A stretch of 64,000 nt of DNA from Lasioglossum baleicum (taxonomy: Eukaryota; Arthropoda; Insecta; Hymenoptera; Halictidae): NCBI RefSeq assembly GCF_051020765.1, contig NC_134929.1:434001-498000 (forward strand). The letters are read 5' to 3'. The notes beneath the pieces are model-generated. The model saw nothing but the letters and a program-made list of their open reading frames with translations, searched no databases and was not told the DNA's origin. Positions 1-10,376 of this stretch are shown here, one piece after another; the first letter of the stretch is position 1, and each line of letters starts with the position of its first letter. A program made the position numbers and the translations under genes.

Positions 1-1
1 G

Positions 2-2150
2 AAAAAAGAGCAGGAAAGAGAAAAGATATTAATAGAAGCAGGGAAAGCGAACACAGAAGGAAAGGTATGGGATTTCCTAAGAAAAATTAGAGGTGGAAAA
101 GGAAAAGGATGTGAAAAGGAGATAGAAATGAAAAAATGGAAAGAGTATTTTATGAGTTTGCTAGGAGGAGTAGAAACAAAAATTGGGAGAAGAAGAAGTG
201 AGAGGAGTAACGAAGAGATAAGTATGGAAGAGATAGAAAGAATAATAAGAAAAATGAAAATGGGGAAAGCAGCAGGGGAGGATGAGATGGGAAATGAGGT
301 ATGGAAATACGGAGGAGAAAATATAAGGAAGGAGGTGTGGAAAATATGCAATAAAGTATGGAAGGGAGAAGGATGGCCAGAAGAGCGGAAAACAGGTATA
401 ATAGTGCCGATAAAAAAGAAGGGAGATGGAAAAACAGTAGAATGTTATAGAGGAGTGACGCTATTAAACACATTGTACAAAATTTATACGATAATACTGG
501 AGGAGAGGCTGGAAAAGAGGTAAAAGAAAAGAAGATGATACCAGAGAATCAGACGGGGTTTAGAAGAGAGAAAGGGACGTTAGACAACATATACGTACTG
601 AACTATTTAATTAAGAGAGAACTAGCGAAGAAGAAAGGAAGAATGATAGGCTGTTTTATAGACCTGAAGGCAGCGTTCGATAGTGTCAGCAGAAAAATCT
701 TGTGGAAAGCTCCAAAGGAAAGAGGGGTGAGCGAAGGAATACGAGAAAGAATAGAAGAGGTATACAGAGAGACAACGGCGAAAGTGAAAGTGGGAGGAGA
801 AATAGGAGAGAAGTTTTGGGTAGGAAGAGGGGTAAGACAAGGGTGCCCGCTAAGCGCGAAGCTATTTATATTGCTTATGGCGGATTTAGAAGAACGGATG
901 AGGAAGAGGGGGAAAGGCGGGGTAGAAATTAGAGGAAAAATGATATATACATTGCAATATGCGGACGACCTAGTGCTGCTGGAAAAGGATGAAAGTGGCA
1001 TGAAGCTCATGATTGAGGAATTTAGGAAATATATAAAGGAGAAAGGACTTGAGGTGAACAGAGAAAAAACGAAGATGATAAGGTTTGAAAGAAGAAGACA
1101 AGAGAAGAAGACGTGGAGATGGGGAATGGAACGGTTGAAGAAGTAGAAGAGATAAAATACCTAGGGTACATATTCAAGAAGAACGGAGGACAAGAAAGAC
1201 AGATAGAAGAAAGAACAAGGAAGGGAGGAGGTGTAATGAGAAGTGCGTGGGGGATAGGCAAAAGATATTTTAAAGACAAGTATAAGAGGAGGGTATGGTT
1301 TTTTGACACACTGGTATGGCCAGTGATGGCATACGGGGTGGAAATATGGGGCCGGGAAGAAAGAAAGAAAGTGGAAGCGATACACGAAAGGTACATCAGA
1401 TGGGTTCTGGGACTAGAGTGGGTGACCCCAGGCTACATGGTAAGAGAGGAAACAAAAAGAGAGAAGATGAGAGCAAGAGGAGCGAGAAGAGCGTGGAAAT
1501 TTGAAGAAAAGCTAAGAGACGGAAGGGGAAGCGAATGGACAAGACAATGCCTGAAGGAGATAGAAGAGAGAGCGAGAGGAGGAAAGAAACTATCCAATTG
1601 GGAAAAAGGAAGAAAAAAATATATAGAAGAGAGAGGGGATAGAACAATGTTAGAGAAGAGAGATAAGGAGAGGAGAGAAGAGGAATGGGAAAGGATAGAA
1701 AACAGATAGAAGGAGATAGAGAAAGAAGAGAATTGGGAAATGGCGAGGGAATCGAGATACAATAAGTGGTTCAGAGAAATAAGAGTGAATGGACTACCGG
1801 AATACATAGAAAAAGGAACGAAGGAAGAGAAATGGAGAAGAATAGCTAGATACAGGCTAGGGAATGAAATGAGGGGAGAGAGGTATTGGGAGGAAGAAGA
1901 AGAGAGATGTTGCAGAAGGTGCGGGCATGAAGAAGAGACATGGGAGCATGTGCTTGAAAGGTGCAGAGGAAGAGAAGGAATGGAAATCAGCATGCAAGAG
2001 AAGGTAAAAGAGATATTAGCAGAGGACGGGAGAGGAGAGAAGTGGATGGAAGAATTGGATAGGATGAGAAAAGAAATCCAGGAAGGAAGATACGAAGGAG
2101 AGAGAGACAGTAGAAGATATGCATATAGGACAGAAAATGCGAAGGAGTGA
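2..2150 (+). pseudogene. Non-LTR retrotransposon (LINE) reverse transcriptase ORF2, broken, cut by window edge
   Basis: This is the reverse transcriptase part of a LINE that would copy its RNA at a nicked target. The reading frame is open from base 2 and continues off the left edge. It shows an RT N-terminal stretch (GKAAGEDEMG near 270-300), motif A (FIDLKAAFD near 655-682), RQGCPLS near 835-855 and the catalytic YADD at 958-969. A thumb region follows, then a C-terminal Cys-Cys-His-Cys knuckle (CRRCGHEEETWEHVLERC near 1911-1964). The copy is dead: the frame shifts near 510-523 and again near 1110-1146, and an in-frame TAG lies at 1707-1709. The very Arg/Glu/Lys-rich composition is typical of some insect LINE families (Jockey/R1-like clades), but I cannot assign the clade. 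The endonuclease would lie outside the window. Confidence 0.9.
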
Positions 2151-2330
2151 GAGAGAATTGAAGAGACAGAGAGATGAATGGAAGAATAAGTGTGAGGGAG
2201 AGAATGAGAAAAGAAAAGAATGTTAGTTCGAATGAAAAGTTAGAAATTGAAATATATATTGTAAAGGGAACGGGAACCCTTTGTAACCCGTAAGGGAACA
2301 AATAAATACATACAATACACAAAGTTACTT
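2151..2330 (+). mobile_element. 3' UTR and probable end of the LINE
   Basis: Purine-rich sequence follows the ORF2 stop. The repeat-like motif GGGAACGGGAACCC comes next, then GTAACCCGTAAGGGAAC and an AATAAATACATACAATACACA-type tail near 2300-2325. This looks like the 3' UTR and short A-rich tail of the element. The exact end is inferred; no target duplication can be seen because the 5' end is outside the window. Confidence 0.5.
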
Positions 2331-2493
2331 CAATATAACACCTTACTAATACAAGTAGTGCCATACCGAAGCTCCTTAACACTTTTAAGATTTGCTTCCA
2401 TAAATAAACAATGAGCGTAACGCAAAGATGCTTCCGATTAATCCACATTAGTTAATGTTAAACAACTTTATTGAAAAATTATTTGCGCTAGTT

Positions 2494-2532
2494 AATAGTA
2501 ACAGACCTGTACGGTGCAGGCCTGTTACTATT
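2494..2532. repeat. Near-perfect hairpin at the LTR left edge
   Basis: Two 19-nt arms starting AATAGTAACAG and ending CTGTTACTATT pair with two mismatches around a one-base centre. The hairpin overlaps the left boundary of the candidate LTR that starts at 2499. It may be part of that LTR's end or a chance fold; nothing else in the window matches it. Confidence 0.5.
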
Positions 2533-2702
2533 AGACACGCGCCGAACACAACCGATCGACGCGTCACGATGCACGATCCCCGCGCTCCAGGCCATATTCG
2601 GCGGGAAACGGACGTCGAGGTTCCGCCATCTTAACGGATACGGAAACTCGACGTCACACATCCGTTCTCCCCGCACCATTCCCCTCACCACCAACCGCCG
2701 CC

Positions 2703-2709
2703 TATAAAA
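2703..2709 (+). promoter_or_regulatory. TATA box (TATAAAA) of the LTR
   Basis: TATAAAA in a CCTATAAAAGGCG context, the classical Pol II arrangement. It lies 41 bp upstream of the first CAGCAT hairpin, so transcripts starting about 30 bp downstream would carry the hairpin array near their 5' end. Confidence 0.55.
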
Positions 2710-2743
2710 GGCGATGCAAACGAGGCACGGGCCTCTTTTCCAG

Positions 2744-2938
2744 CCTGGGCAGCATCCCAGGAACACCTTCCTACCTAACCTAGTTCCCACCGGCGTGACA
2801 GCATACACGCCAAACAGAGAGGGCAGCATCCCTCTCTGCCGCTCAGGCAGCATCCTGAGCAAACCTCTCGGGCAGCATCCCGAGAACTCCGACAGCTACC
2901 GGAGACGTCTAAATGAAGGGGCAGCTTCCTCTTCATTT
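2744..2938 (+). repeat. Array of seven stem-loops with conserved CAGCWW hexaloop
   Basis: Seven hairpins lie at 2744-2761, 2792-2811, 2817-2836, 2841-2860, 2866-2885, 2887-2904 and 2911-2938. The first five have the loop CAGCAT, the sixth CAGCTA and the seventh CAGCTT. Each stem has a different sequence but pairs: for example CCTGGG with CCCAGG, GAGAGGG with CCCTCTC, GCTCAGG with CCTGAGC, and TCTCGGG with CCCGAGA. The second and sixth have one mismatched closing pair. The seventh has 11 pairs including one G-U. Conserved loops with changed but complementary stems point to a selected structure, probably RNA. Related GGG-TTT-CCC hairpins follow at about 2955-2990. Function is unknown; a protein-binding or packaging signal is one possibility. 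Confidence 0.85.
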
Positions 2939-3361
2939 ACCGTAGAACCGCAACGGGATTTTCCCGACTCGTGGCAGGGTTTCCCGACCACTCCTGTCTG
3001 AACCCAGTCGCCGGCACAAGCACCAGGTCCACGAATACGCGTCGCGTCGCGATGAACGATCACGCAAGGATCGTCCCTAGAATCACGGGTCCGTAAGACC
3101 GTCCATGAGATACAAGGTTACGCGAATGTACGAGCAGTGAGGCCCGTAAAATACACATACACGTTGTCGTTATTTCACGTCCCGCGCACCTCGTCCATTT
3201 TCAGCTTCAGTCGATTCTCTCGCCGGTAGACGAACCCGGCTCGACGAGTTATTCCAGCACGAGAGGATACGACGCCGCGACGACTTCTCCGTCGGAAGCA
3301 GAACCGTTACAATAGTTTAAAGCATGCATAATAACCCCTATAAATTGCAGAGCTGTAAGTA

Positions 3362-3386
3362 TTCAATTATAGACGCTATAATTGAA
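3362..3386. repeat. Perfect 11-bp inverted repeat
   Basis: TTCAATTATAG and CTATAATTGAA are exact reverse complements separated by ACG. The repeat lies in AT-rich sequence between the LTR at 2499-3312 and the Transib-like end at 3576-3603. It could be a leftover element terminus; no other role is visible. Confidence 0.6.
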
Positions 3387-3575
3387 CTATAATAATTAAA
3401 TAACTATGGCGCTGAAAACTGACGATTTCCCAAGAGAGAAAAATAGGTTACTTGCCATGCCTATATTTCCGTAAAAAATTTTTTTTTTTAAATCGGACTT
3501 TGGTACATTATACATTCACTATTTGGTAATACAAAAATAATATTTTTTTTTTAAAAATCGAAAATTTATAAAATC

Positions 3576-3603
3576 GATTTTTGGCCGCCTCGGTACCACT
3601 GTG
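3576..3603 (-). repeat. Transib-like terminus (heptamer, 12-bp spacer, A-rich nonamer)
   Basis: Read on the minus strand, the element starts CACAGTG, has a 12-bp spacer, then CCAAAAATC. This matches the end structure of the two elements at 46.3 and 49.1 kb. It directly abuts CGACG (3604-3608), and the sequence after it is the LTR also found at 37.4 kb. So a Transib-like element inserted into that LTR copy. The partner end and the left part of the LTR are not seen upstream, so the insertion is truncated. Confidence 0.6.
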
Positions 3604-4606
3604 CGACGTGGGGCGTACCACGCAGATCCGGCCCGAGAGAGAGACCAAATAGAATATGACGGTTCGATCGTCGAGGGTTTGAGTCAGGATTTGGGAATTC
3701 TCGGACGGCTAGACCAAGTCCGCCTGACCGTGAATGAGGAGGGTGTCCGAACGGCTAGACGAAGTCCGCCTAGTTCGGGGTTGGATCGTTGGCTCGAACG
3801 GCTAGACCAAGTCCGCCTAGTTCGAGGGAGAGACGATGTCCGGCCCGGTATTCTCACTCTCACTCGTGACACTATTTCCGTCGCACACGCACACATCAGA
3901 TGAGTTTGTTCCTCGATTGACCCACGCGCGAATGGAAAGGAGTATTTAGGAGAAGGTAGTGTTCTCTCAGATAACGGGTATCAACTATAAATAATTTATA
4001 GCGTCCAATTCTGTTTCGTCATAGAGAACGGTGATAGTGGATTTGGAATGGCTGAAATTGTTGCACAGGTGTCCGTGATCGAAATCTTGCGTCCTGATGA
4101 TTCAAAATGGAAAGACTCGCTCTGTTTGATGAGAACTCTCCGAAGATTTGATAAGAACTCCTTAAAGACTTGATAAGAACTTGTTAAAGACTAGATGGGA
4201 ACTCCTTGAAGACTAGATGAGAACTCGTTGAAGACTTGTTAGTGATCTTGCTGGTGTCCGGTGGCTTCCCTTATAGTCCGCAGTCGCTGGTGGGGGTAGT
4301 CCCCATCAGATAACAAAATTCTTCCAGTAGAAGGGATCCTGGATCGTTGATGGTTGGTTGATGTCAATCCTAGTGGTGGGGATTGATTTCGAAATAATTC
4401 CCTTCTGCGGCTAAGTCCGTTATCGAATTTCTTGAATTAAATTCGATCGTTTCTGCTGCTTTCGATTGCTTCGCTCTTCGGGGGAAACAATAGAATCGCA
4501 CGCTTGAAGGAGCAGGCCTTGAAACTGTTATTCCCAAAATCATTGGAGCTTGACGGGAATACATTCCAAAGCGATGACGTGTTGATGGAAGCAGTCTTCT
4601 CAAATA
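3604..4606 (+). mobile_element. LTR copy A (5'-truncated), first segment
   Basis: Homologous to the complete solo LTR at 37343-38316. Shared blocks include ACGCAGATCCGG, the GGCTAGACCAAGTCCGCC hairpins, AACTATAAATA near 3982, and ATTCCCAAAATCA near the end. The copy lacks its first ~85 bp, where the Transib-like end abuts, and is interrupted at about 4606 by the 1.6 kb element that follows. It resumes at 6244. Confidence 0.75.
3702..3826 (+). repeat. Three stem-loops with TAGACCAAGTCC loop
   Basis: GGC and GCC clamp a 12-base TAGACSAAGTCC loop three times, with cores at 3707-3724, 3753-3770 and 3800-3817. Outer arms pair as CCGAAC with GTTCGG (3747-3778) and CTCGAAC with GTTCGAG (3793-3826), leaving a TA bulge on the 3' side. 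The first unit has only a short CGG/CCG outer pairing. Two such units recur in the LTR at 37.5 kb. They lie upstream of the visible TATAAATA, so they would be in U3 unless another promoter is used. Confidence 0.65.
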
Positions 4607-6243
4607 TCTAGATGCACGGTAGTGCATCAGCCAAGTTCTCGCCCTACCGCCTTTTACACGAAACAACTTAACCGTTTTTTATAGGGTTATAACTCGGCAC
4701 TGGAGGCAGATGGAGAGATGTAATTTCATACACTTGTTAAATGCTATCATGTCTCAATATTGACAATACATTAATCTTCCAACACCAGTAGGTTCCGAGA
4801 TACAGGACCTCAAAAATCGCTAAAGTCACTGACTGACTGACAGATCATCAAAACCTTTTGGGTACTTCCCATTGACCTACAAGCTTGAAATTTGGTACAT
4901 AGGTCCACCATAACAAATACTCAAAGAAATAATTACCAAAGTTTGAAATTTTACACCTTAAAGGGGTTGTATTGAAAAAAAACATTACGAAATAGGTACG
5001 TAGGATAGAACATATAAAAAATGGCTGAATCTCGGGAACTGTGCGTCCTACCGTAGAAATAACGAAATCTTCAAAAGGCTTAACGCAAAAGCATATAGGG
5101 TATGCCCAACCACATGACATTATGTAGTCTTTCGATTTTTTCAAAAAAAAAAGAAAAAACTTCATAGGCGTGGAAAACCACGCGCGACAGAAGTGAAACT
5201 TCTTGCTTATTGGGTGTAGATACAGATTTCAACAAAAATTGATGAAATCCCAACAAAAACATTCTGTAAACAGGAGCCAAGTTCTTGTTTAGTCGAATGC
5301 TCATAAGGGGGGTGTAGAGCGAAATGGAAGGAACACAATTTTTAACTTTTGGACTTTGTTTGAACTAGTTAGGAGGTAAACATACTAAAAGTCCCTACTC
5401 CTAGGAGGTGAGCGGGGTAGAGAGGGGCACATAGAAGGTTCCCTTTTTCGGTTTTCCGCTTATATCTGGGAAGCTATGTGTCCTAGCGATAAGACCATTC
5501 CATACAGAATTAAAGCTGACAAAATGTTCCATCAGATTGATTTCATTCAGCTTTTCGCTATCTCGCATAGTTTTCGAGATATCCGCGCACAAAGTTCTCT
5601 AATTGTGCTGAAGTTTTGTATAGAATAGTCTTATCGCTAGGACGCATAGTTTCCGAGATATAAGCGGAAAACCGAAAGAGGGAACCTTCCACGTGCCTCC
5701 CTGCACCATGCTCACCTCCTAGGAGTGGGAACTTTTAGTATGTTTACCTCCTAACTAGTCCAAACAAAGAGACCGAAAGTTAAAAATTGTGTTCCTTCCA
5801 TTTCCCTCTACAACTTTTCGTTGACTGGACTACTTATGGCCGTAAAAAGTTGTGAGATCGAACAAAATACGGCCAAGTTCGTTAGCTTAGAAATACCTCT
5901 TACAGTACTGAAGAAAGAGTGCGTAAAAATTAGTTTAAAAGGACGCTATTTAATTTTTAAAGAGTTACATGGAGGGCTAAATTATTCAAACTTGGCCGCT
6001 ACCTAACACCTTTTATGGCCATTGGTTTAAAAAGTAACGCCCAAGTTTGAATAATTTAGCCTTCCATGTCACTCTTTGAAAATTAAATAGCGTTCTTTTA
6101 AACTAATTTTTACAAACACTTTTTTCAGTATTGCAAGAGGTATTTCTAAGCTAACGAACTTGGCCGTATTTTGTTCGATCTCACAACTTTTTACGGCGAT
6201 TAGAACTTGGCTCCTGTTTACAGAATGTTCTTGTTGGGGGATT
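4607..6243 (+). mobile_element. Mobile element W copy 1, with foldback 3' half
   Basis: Begins TCTAGATGCACGGTAGTGC and matches 53325-54421 over most of its length (CGGCACTGGAGGCAGATGG, TTTGGTACATAGGTCCACC). Its 3' part is a foldback whose arms start ATCCCAACAAAAAC near 5248 and end in the complementary GTTTTTGTTGGG-type sequence near 6240. It sits inside LTR copy A, so it jumped after that LTR inserted. It is itself interrupted by a second foldback (about 5285-5832). It encodes nothing recognisable; small frames here are remnants of the inverted arms. Confidence 0.65.
5285..5832. mobile_element. Foldback element U, copy 1
   Basis: The arms carry GGTGTAGAGNGAAATGG and its complement CCATTTCCCTCTAC around a shared core containing TTTTCGGTTTTCCGCTTATATC. 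The outermost bases read GTTTAGTCGAATG on the left and CGTTGACTGGACTA on the right. The same element recurs at 6846-7668. In copy 2 of element W (54.0 kb) the corresponding place is uninterrupted, showing that U is an insertion. No coding capacity. Confidence 0.65.
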
Positions 6244-6312
6244 AAAATTAGTTTTATAATATAACTGCTTGTGATGCACAAATAAGGAGGGAGTCTGGTG
6301 ACGGACGTCACA
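6244..6312 (+). mobile_element. LTR copy A, 3' end after the nested insertion
   Basis: GCTTGTGATGCACAAATAAGGAGGG and the following bases to GGTGACGGACGTCACA match the last ~70 bp of the LTR at 37343-38316 (GCTTGTGACGCAGATATATG to GGTGACGGACGT). This closes the LTR that began at 3604 on the far side of element W. Confidence 0.65.
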
Positions 6313-6845
6313 GCGGTAATAAATTTCAATTTCTTAGAATTTCCTTCTTCTCTCAGCTATTATACTGTTCCTCCTTGTTTCTAAAAAAAAAACAAGTTGC
6401 TCGTTGCACTTTTAAATAATTATTCTCTTTTAGACAGTGTACAAATGCAAATCAGCGTATGCGTGGTTTCAATAGGTGTACGTGCATACTTTTCGCTTCT
6501 TTTGGACAAACGAATACGTAACCTCTTGTGGACACAGTAAATATGGGAAAACGATTTTCCTGTATGCGCGCGTAGATTATGTATGTGATCGAGCTGGAAC
6601 CCTTCAAAGAACGTTCACCTTCTTTACTCGAAAATCCTGAATGTCGATATGCTCGGGTGATTTCAACAGGTGAGCGGGTTTAATGTCGTACAATGATTTG
6701 TGTGCGGGTATCTAAAGAATGTTACACTTGTTAAAACCTGGGCAGTAACTTCGGGGCAAGCATTTATCGTTCACTCGGCATAAAAACTATGAACGTGCCC
6801 TTTTACGAACTACGTCGTATACTTCGAATGACATTTTCTCCACAT
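6313..6845. other. No gene seen
   Basis: AT-rich sequence with a short poly-A run and no coherent reading frame, terminal repeat or RNA signal. It separates LTR copy A from foldback U copy 2. Confidence 0.6.
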
Positions 6846-7668
6846 AGTTCAGTCAATGAATGCTCGTAAGGGGGGTGTAGAGGGAAATGGAAGGAACACA
6901 ATTTTTAACTTTGGGTCTTTGTTTGGACTAGTTGGGAGGTAAGCATACTAAAAGTCCCTACTCCTTGGTGGTAAGCGAGGTGCAGGGGGCACGTAAAAGG
7001 GCCCCCTTTTCGGTTTTCCGCTTATATCTCGGAAACTATGCGTCCTAGCGATAAGACTATTCTATACAAAATTAAAGCTGACAAAATGTTCCATAAGATT
7101 GATTGCATTCAGTTTTTCGCTATCTCTCGCATAGTTTCCGAGATATCCGCGCTCAAAGATCACTAATTGTGCTGAAGAGTTAGTGAACTTTGAGCGCGGA
7201 TATCTCGGAAACTATGCGAGATAGCGAAAAACTGAATGGAATCAATCTTATGGCACATTTCGTCAGCTTTAATTTTGTATAGAATAGTCTTATCGCTAGG
7301 ACGCATAGTTTCCAAGATATCCGCGGTGAAAGTTCACTAATTGTGAAAAAGAACTCTTCAGCACAATTAGAGAACTTTGTGCGCGGATATCTCGAAAACT
7401 ATGCGAGATAGTGAAAAACTGAATGAAATCAATCTTGTGGCACATTTTGTCAGCTTTAATTTTGTATAGAATGGTCTTATCGCTAGGATGCATAGTTTCC
7501 GAGATATAAGCGGAAAACCGAAAAAGGGGACCTTCTACGCACACCGCTCACCTCCTAGGAGTGGGGACTTTTAGTATGTTTAACCTTAACGAGTCCAAAC
7601 AAAGACCCATAGTTAAAAATTGTGTTCCTTCCATTTCCCTCTGCAACATTTCATTGACTGGACTAACA
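6846..7668. mobile_element. Foldback element U, copy 2
   Basis: About 820 bp. It starts AGTTCAGTCAATGAATGCTC and ends TTTCATTGACTGGACTAAC, whose complement matches the start. Long inverted arms contain GATATCTCGGAAACTATGCG repeated in alternating orientation, so the interior is itself several inverted copies of one ~100-bp segment. Non-coding. Copy 1 lies inside element W at 5.3-5.8 kb. Confidence 0.65.
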
Positions 7669-7936
7669 CACATTTTAGCAATTCTTTGTGAACATTTGAT
7701 GAACGTACATTATTTTTCTTACGTAAAAGCAATAAAAAATACGTGTTATATACTGTTGAAAATTGGTCAATACAGGCGAACATTCAATTCAAATCGGTCC
7801 GTCGTAACCGACAGCGACGCCACCGCGAATGCGAGTCTACCAAAAGGACGGCCAATGAGAGAGTCCGTTTTCTGTGCCTAAAAACGATGATACATGAAAA
7901 TGTAATAACGTTCCATAAAGTTTATATTCTATATGT

Positions 7937-9733
7937 TGTGACGTTGCAAATCGTGCGACGTCACTTCTCCGTGAATTACGGTTACCAAAGTAACCGAAAA
8001 ACGGGACTGAGCCGCCCCTCTCACGAGCCATGACACGGAATCACAGGATTCGAGAGCGTTCCCCGAGGAAATCCCATATTTATCGATCGCCGATGATTGA
8101 CATCTGTCGTACGCGCCGAGAACGGCCAAGTTACAGGGCCGTAGTACGGGCACGAGAAACGTACCCCGACCGACCGAAGTTGCCCGAGGAGCAGATACAG
8201 TACCAGACGACCCTACAAAAAAAGAACTGGCCGATATTGCGGAAGCCCCATGCACGGGCAATTACGATTTGGACCGAGAGCACACGGGAAATCAACCCGG
8301 AGGCGTTGAAGGGACAGGAGCTTACATCGAACAGCTGGTTATCATAACCTTTCGTGATCCCGACGTCGCATCCTCGCGCCAAAGCTCCGGCGTGGGTGGT
8401 GCGATCGCAGCCAAGAGGAGGAGAACCTCCGATACGATTATTCGCGTTATGGTCTGGGGCCCAAGGACCTTAGTAGGGACGATCCTGGTCGCTAGGATGT
8501 TGCATGCGCGCCACGCGCCAACCGGGAAAATTCGGCAACGAGTCGGGAGGGGGAACGAGGATCGAGTCGCCGCGCGATCGAGAATCGATGAGACACTGTC
8601 GCGCTGGCTCACGTTACGTTCGCTCGTAGATCACGCAACGATCCAAACGCGCTACTTTACATCGCCAATTCACCTTCGCGATTCCCGTCGCACCGTAGTC
8701 CGAAAGTGCTCGTGAGAGTTTCCCGCTGGGATTATTCAAGTATTCGGCGGCGCCTACCTGCCCTGCAGCCGACTAGGACCGTTTTTCCGGAAGCCGTATC
8801 CGCGCAAACGAAAGAAAAAGCGAAACGGTAAGTCAGCCAGTGTTTCATCCGGTGTTCTCGCGAGGTGGCTCGACATTAATCGCGCGGGGCGGCCGTTTCT
8901 CGTCTCGCCCTGGAATATTCGCGTATGCCGAGGTGCTAAGCGCCTCGTAATAGCGTCTCACGCCCGTCCGGGGCGTTTTGAGGTTAGGTTTCGGAGAGTT
9001 TTCCCCGGGTATTGCGAGTACGGAAGTTTCCTCGGAGGAGTCGCGTTCCGTGAGAATAATCTCTAAGAGTCTCGAATCCTGTGTCGCGTCGATTACCGAA
9101 ACGTATCTGTGCGTACCGTGCGTGTAATCTCGGACCGCCGCGACAGTCCTTTTTCCGCGCCGTCCATCTGCGTTGCACGCGATCTCGTCGACCGCGAGTC
9201 TCTCGATTCGCGGTCTTGCACGACGACTCTGACGCGTGTCAAAATTTGATACGACAACCGCGCAGCGAACCTCCATCAATCGCAATCTTGTATAAAGAGC
9301 GCGGGCTCTCGGGTCACGGCCACGAGGCCGTAACTTTGTAATCACTGACCGATTAAACATCTCGAGCCCATATCGTCGTGAGTTATTTCGATATTCCTGT
9401 GAGCTCAGTCCTGCCGTGAGGATCACCCGAACGTTCCTGTGTCCGAATCCTGTGCCCCGCTTCGTGGTGCAATTCCCGTCCGCGTATTTCGAGGATTCGA
9501 CTTTCAGACCCGGCGTCTCTGGGTCTGGAGACAAAATCGCGTCTCGCGTGGCACTCTACAAGTGCCTGGCGCCCGAACAAATCGTGAAATTTGATCCGTC
9601 GAATTCTCGGATTCCGTTGTCCCGGGCGGACCGCGCGTACTCGGCTAAACGCGGCCCGGCCTCCGTGCCTGTAAAGCCCGAGATTGATCCTTTTCACGGG
9701 CCTCTCAGCTCCGCGAAAAAGATCAACGTGACA
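7937..9733 (+). mobile_element. GC-rich solo LTR, 1.8 kb
   Basis: Begins TGTGACGTTG and ends CAACGTGACA (9 of 10 complementary), with TG/CA termini and an exact 4-bp duplication ATGT (7933-7936 and 9734-9737). That is the hallmark of an LTR retrotransposon insertion, Gypsy-like by duplication length. No gag or pol lies nearby. Several frames of 60-229 codons run through it on both strands, but they overlap, resemble no family I know and are expected in CG-rich, stop-poor DNA. A tRNA-Lys primer-site match inside it (9567-9579) is odd and may mean the block is a recombined LTR plus leader rather than a simple solo LTR. Confidence 0.65.
9567..9579 (+). other. Primer-binding-site-like match to tRNA-Lys 3' end
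   Basis: TGGCGCCCGAACA is complementary to the 3' end (including CCA) of tRNA-Lys(UUU), the primer used by several retroelements. A 13-base exact match is unlikely by chance even in GC-rich DNA. A primer site should lie just after a 5' LTR, but here it lies 155 bp inside the apparent LTR end. Confidence 0.5.
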
Positions 9734-10376
9734 ATGTATAATTCAATTTACAATAAAGTAGTATGTTCAAGAGTTCAGATATATCGGAAGAACAATTTAA
9801 TTAAAAACCCAACATATACTTTTTTACAGAGAATGTTTTAAAAACAATGCGTTTAACTGATTTACCATGATTCCAGTCCTGCTGCTGATTGAAAACAAAA
9901 CTAGAGGGGTGTTGTTGCTCGCTCGCTTCGCGAGCTTCGCAAGTAGGGTTGTCGTAGCTCGCTCGCTTTGCAAGCTCGCGGGAGGGTTAGTGGTACGGAT
10001 GTTATTTGGTGTGTGACTCTCCAAGCGTCACACAAAGAACTTCCCGATTAGTTAGTTGTAGTATATTATTATCATTATATTAAGTGTACATTTTAAGAAG
10101 ATTATACGTTTTCAGGGAAATGAAATAGTTTTCTACTTATCAAAATGTTTGCTATATGGCGTCGCATTAAACCAACATCGTATGCTCGTTGCTCGCTTGG
10201 TTCCTTGTTATAGCATACTAATGTTGCAAAATAAATTGTCTTAATTAGTTTTTCGCAAACGATACAACTCCTCATTATCAGGGTTTGCAGTATTGATCTT
10301 GGTTTTCTTCGATACTGTTAATTTAAATTGTCCCAAAATATATAAACCGCGCTCAATTTTGAAACTCTGCTCAGTG

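Larger units (their letters stand above)
2499..3312 (+). mobile_element. Candidate solo LTR with hairpin array
   Basis: This is an 814-bp GC-rich block. It ends in CCGTTACA, begins TAACAG (a TG may be lost from an expected TGTAACAG), and is flanked on both sides by ATAG (2495-2498 and 3313-3316). A 4-bp duplication fits Gypsy-type LTR retrotransposons. A TATA box at 2703 lies about 205 bp in, with the CAGCAT hairpin array just downstream, in what would be the transcribed R/U5 leader. No gag or pol is attached, so it would be a solo LTR left by LTR-LTR recombination. The left end is the weak point. A 95-codon frame over the array is not taken as a gene. Confidence 0.5.

Noticed and set aside
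150..2448. Minus-strand Leu/Ser-rich frames opposite the LINE ORF
   Set aside because: Shadows of the purine-rich coding strand of the retrotransposon.
8845..9534. A 229-codon minus-strand open frame and overlapping frames on both strands
   Set aside because: No recognisable domain, many overlapping frames, CG-rich composition and location inside an LTR with clear ends; more likely chance.
9567..9579. Evidence for an integrated retrovirus because the primer site resembles lentiviral ones
   Set aside because: The motif only reflects use of tRNA-Lys as primer; no gag, pol or env of viral type is present.
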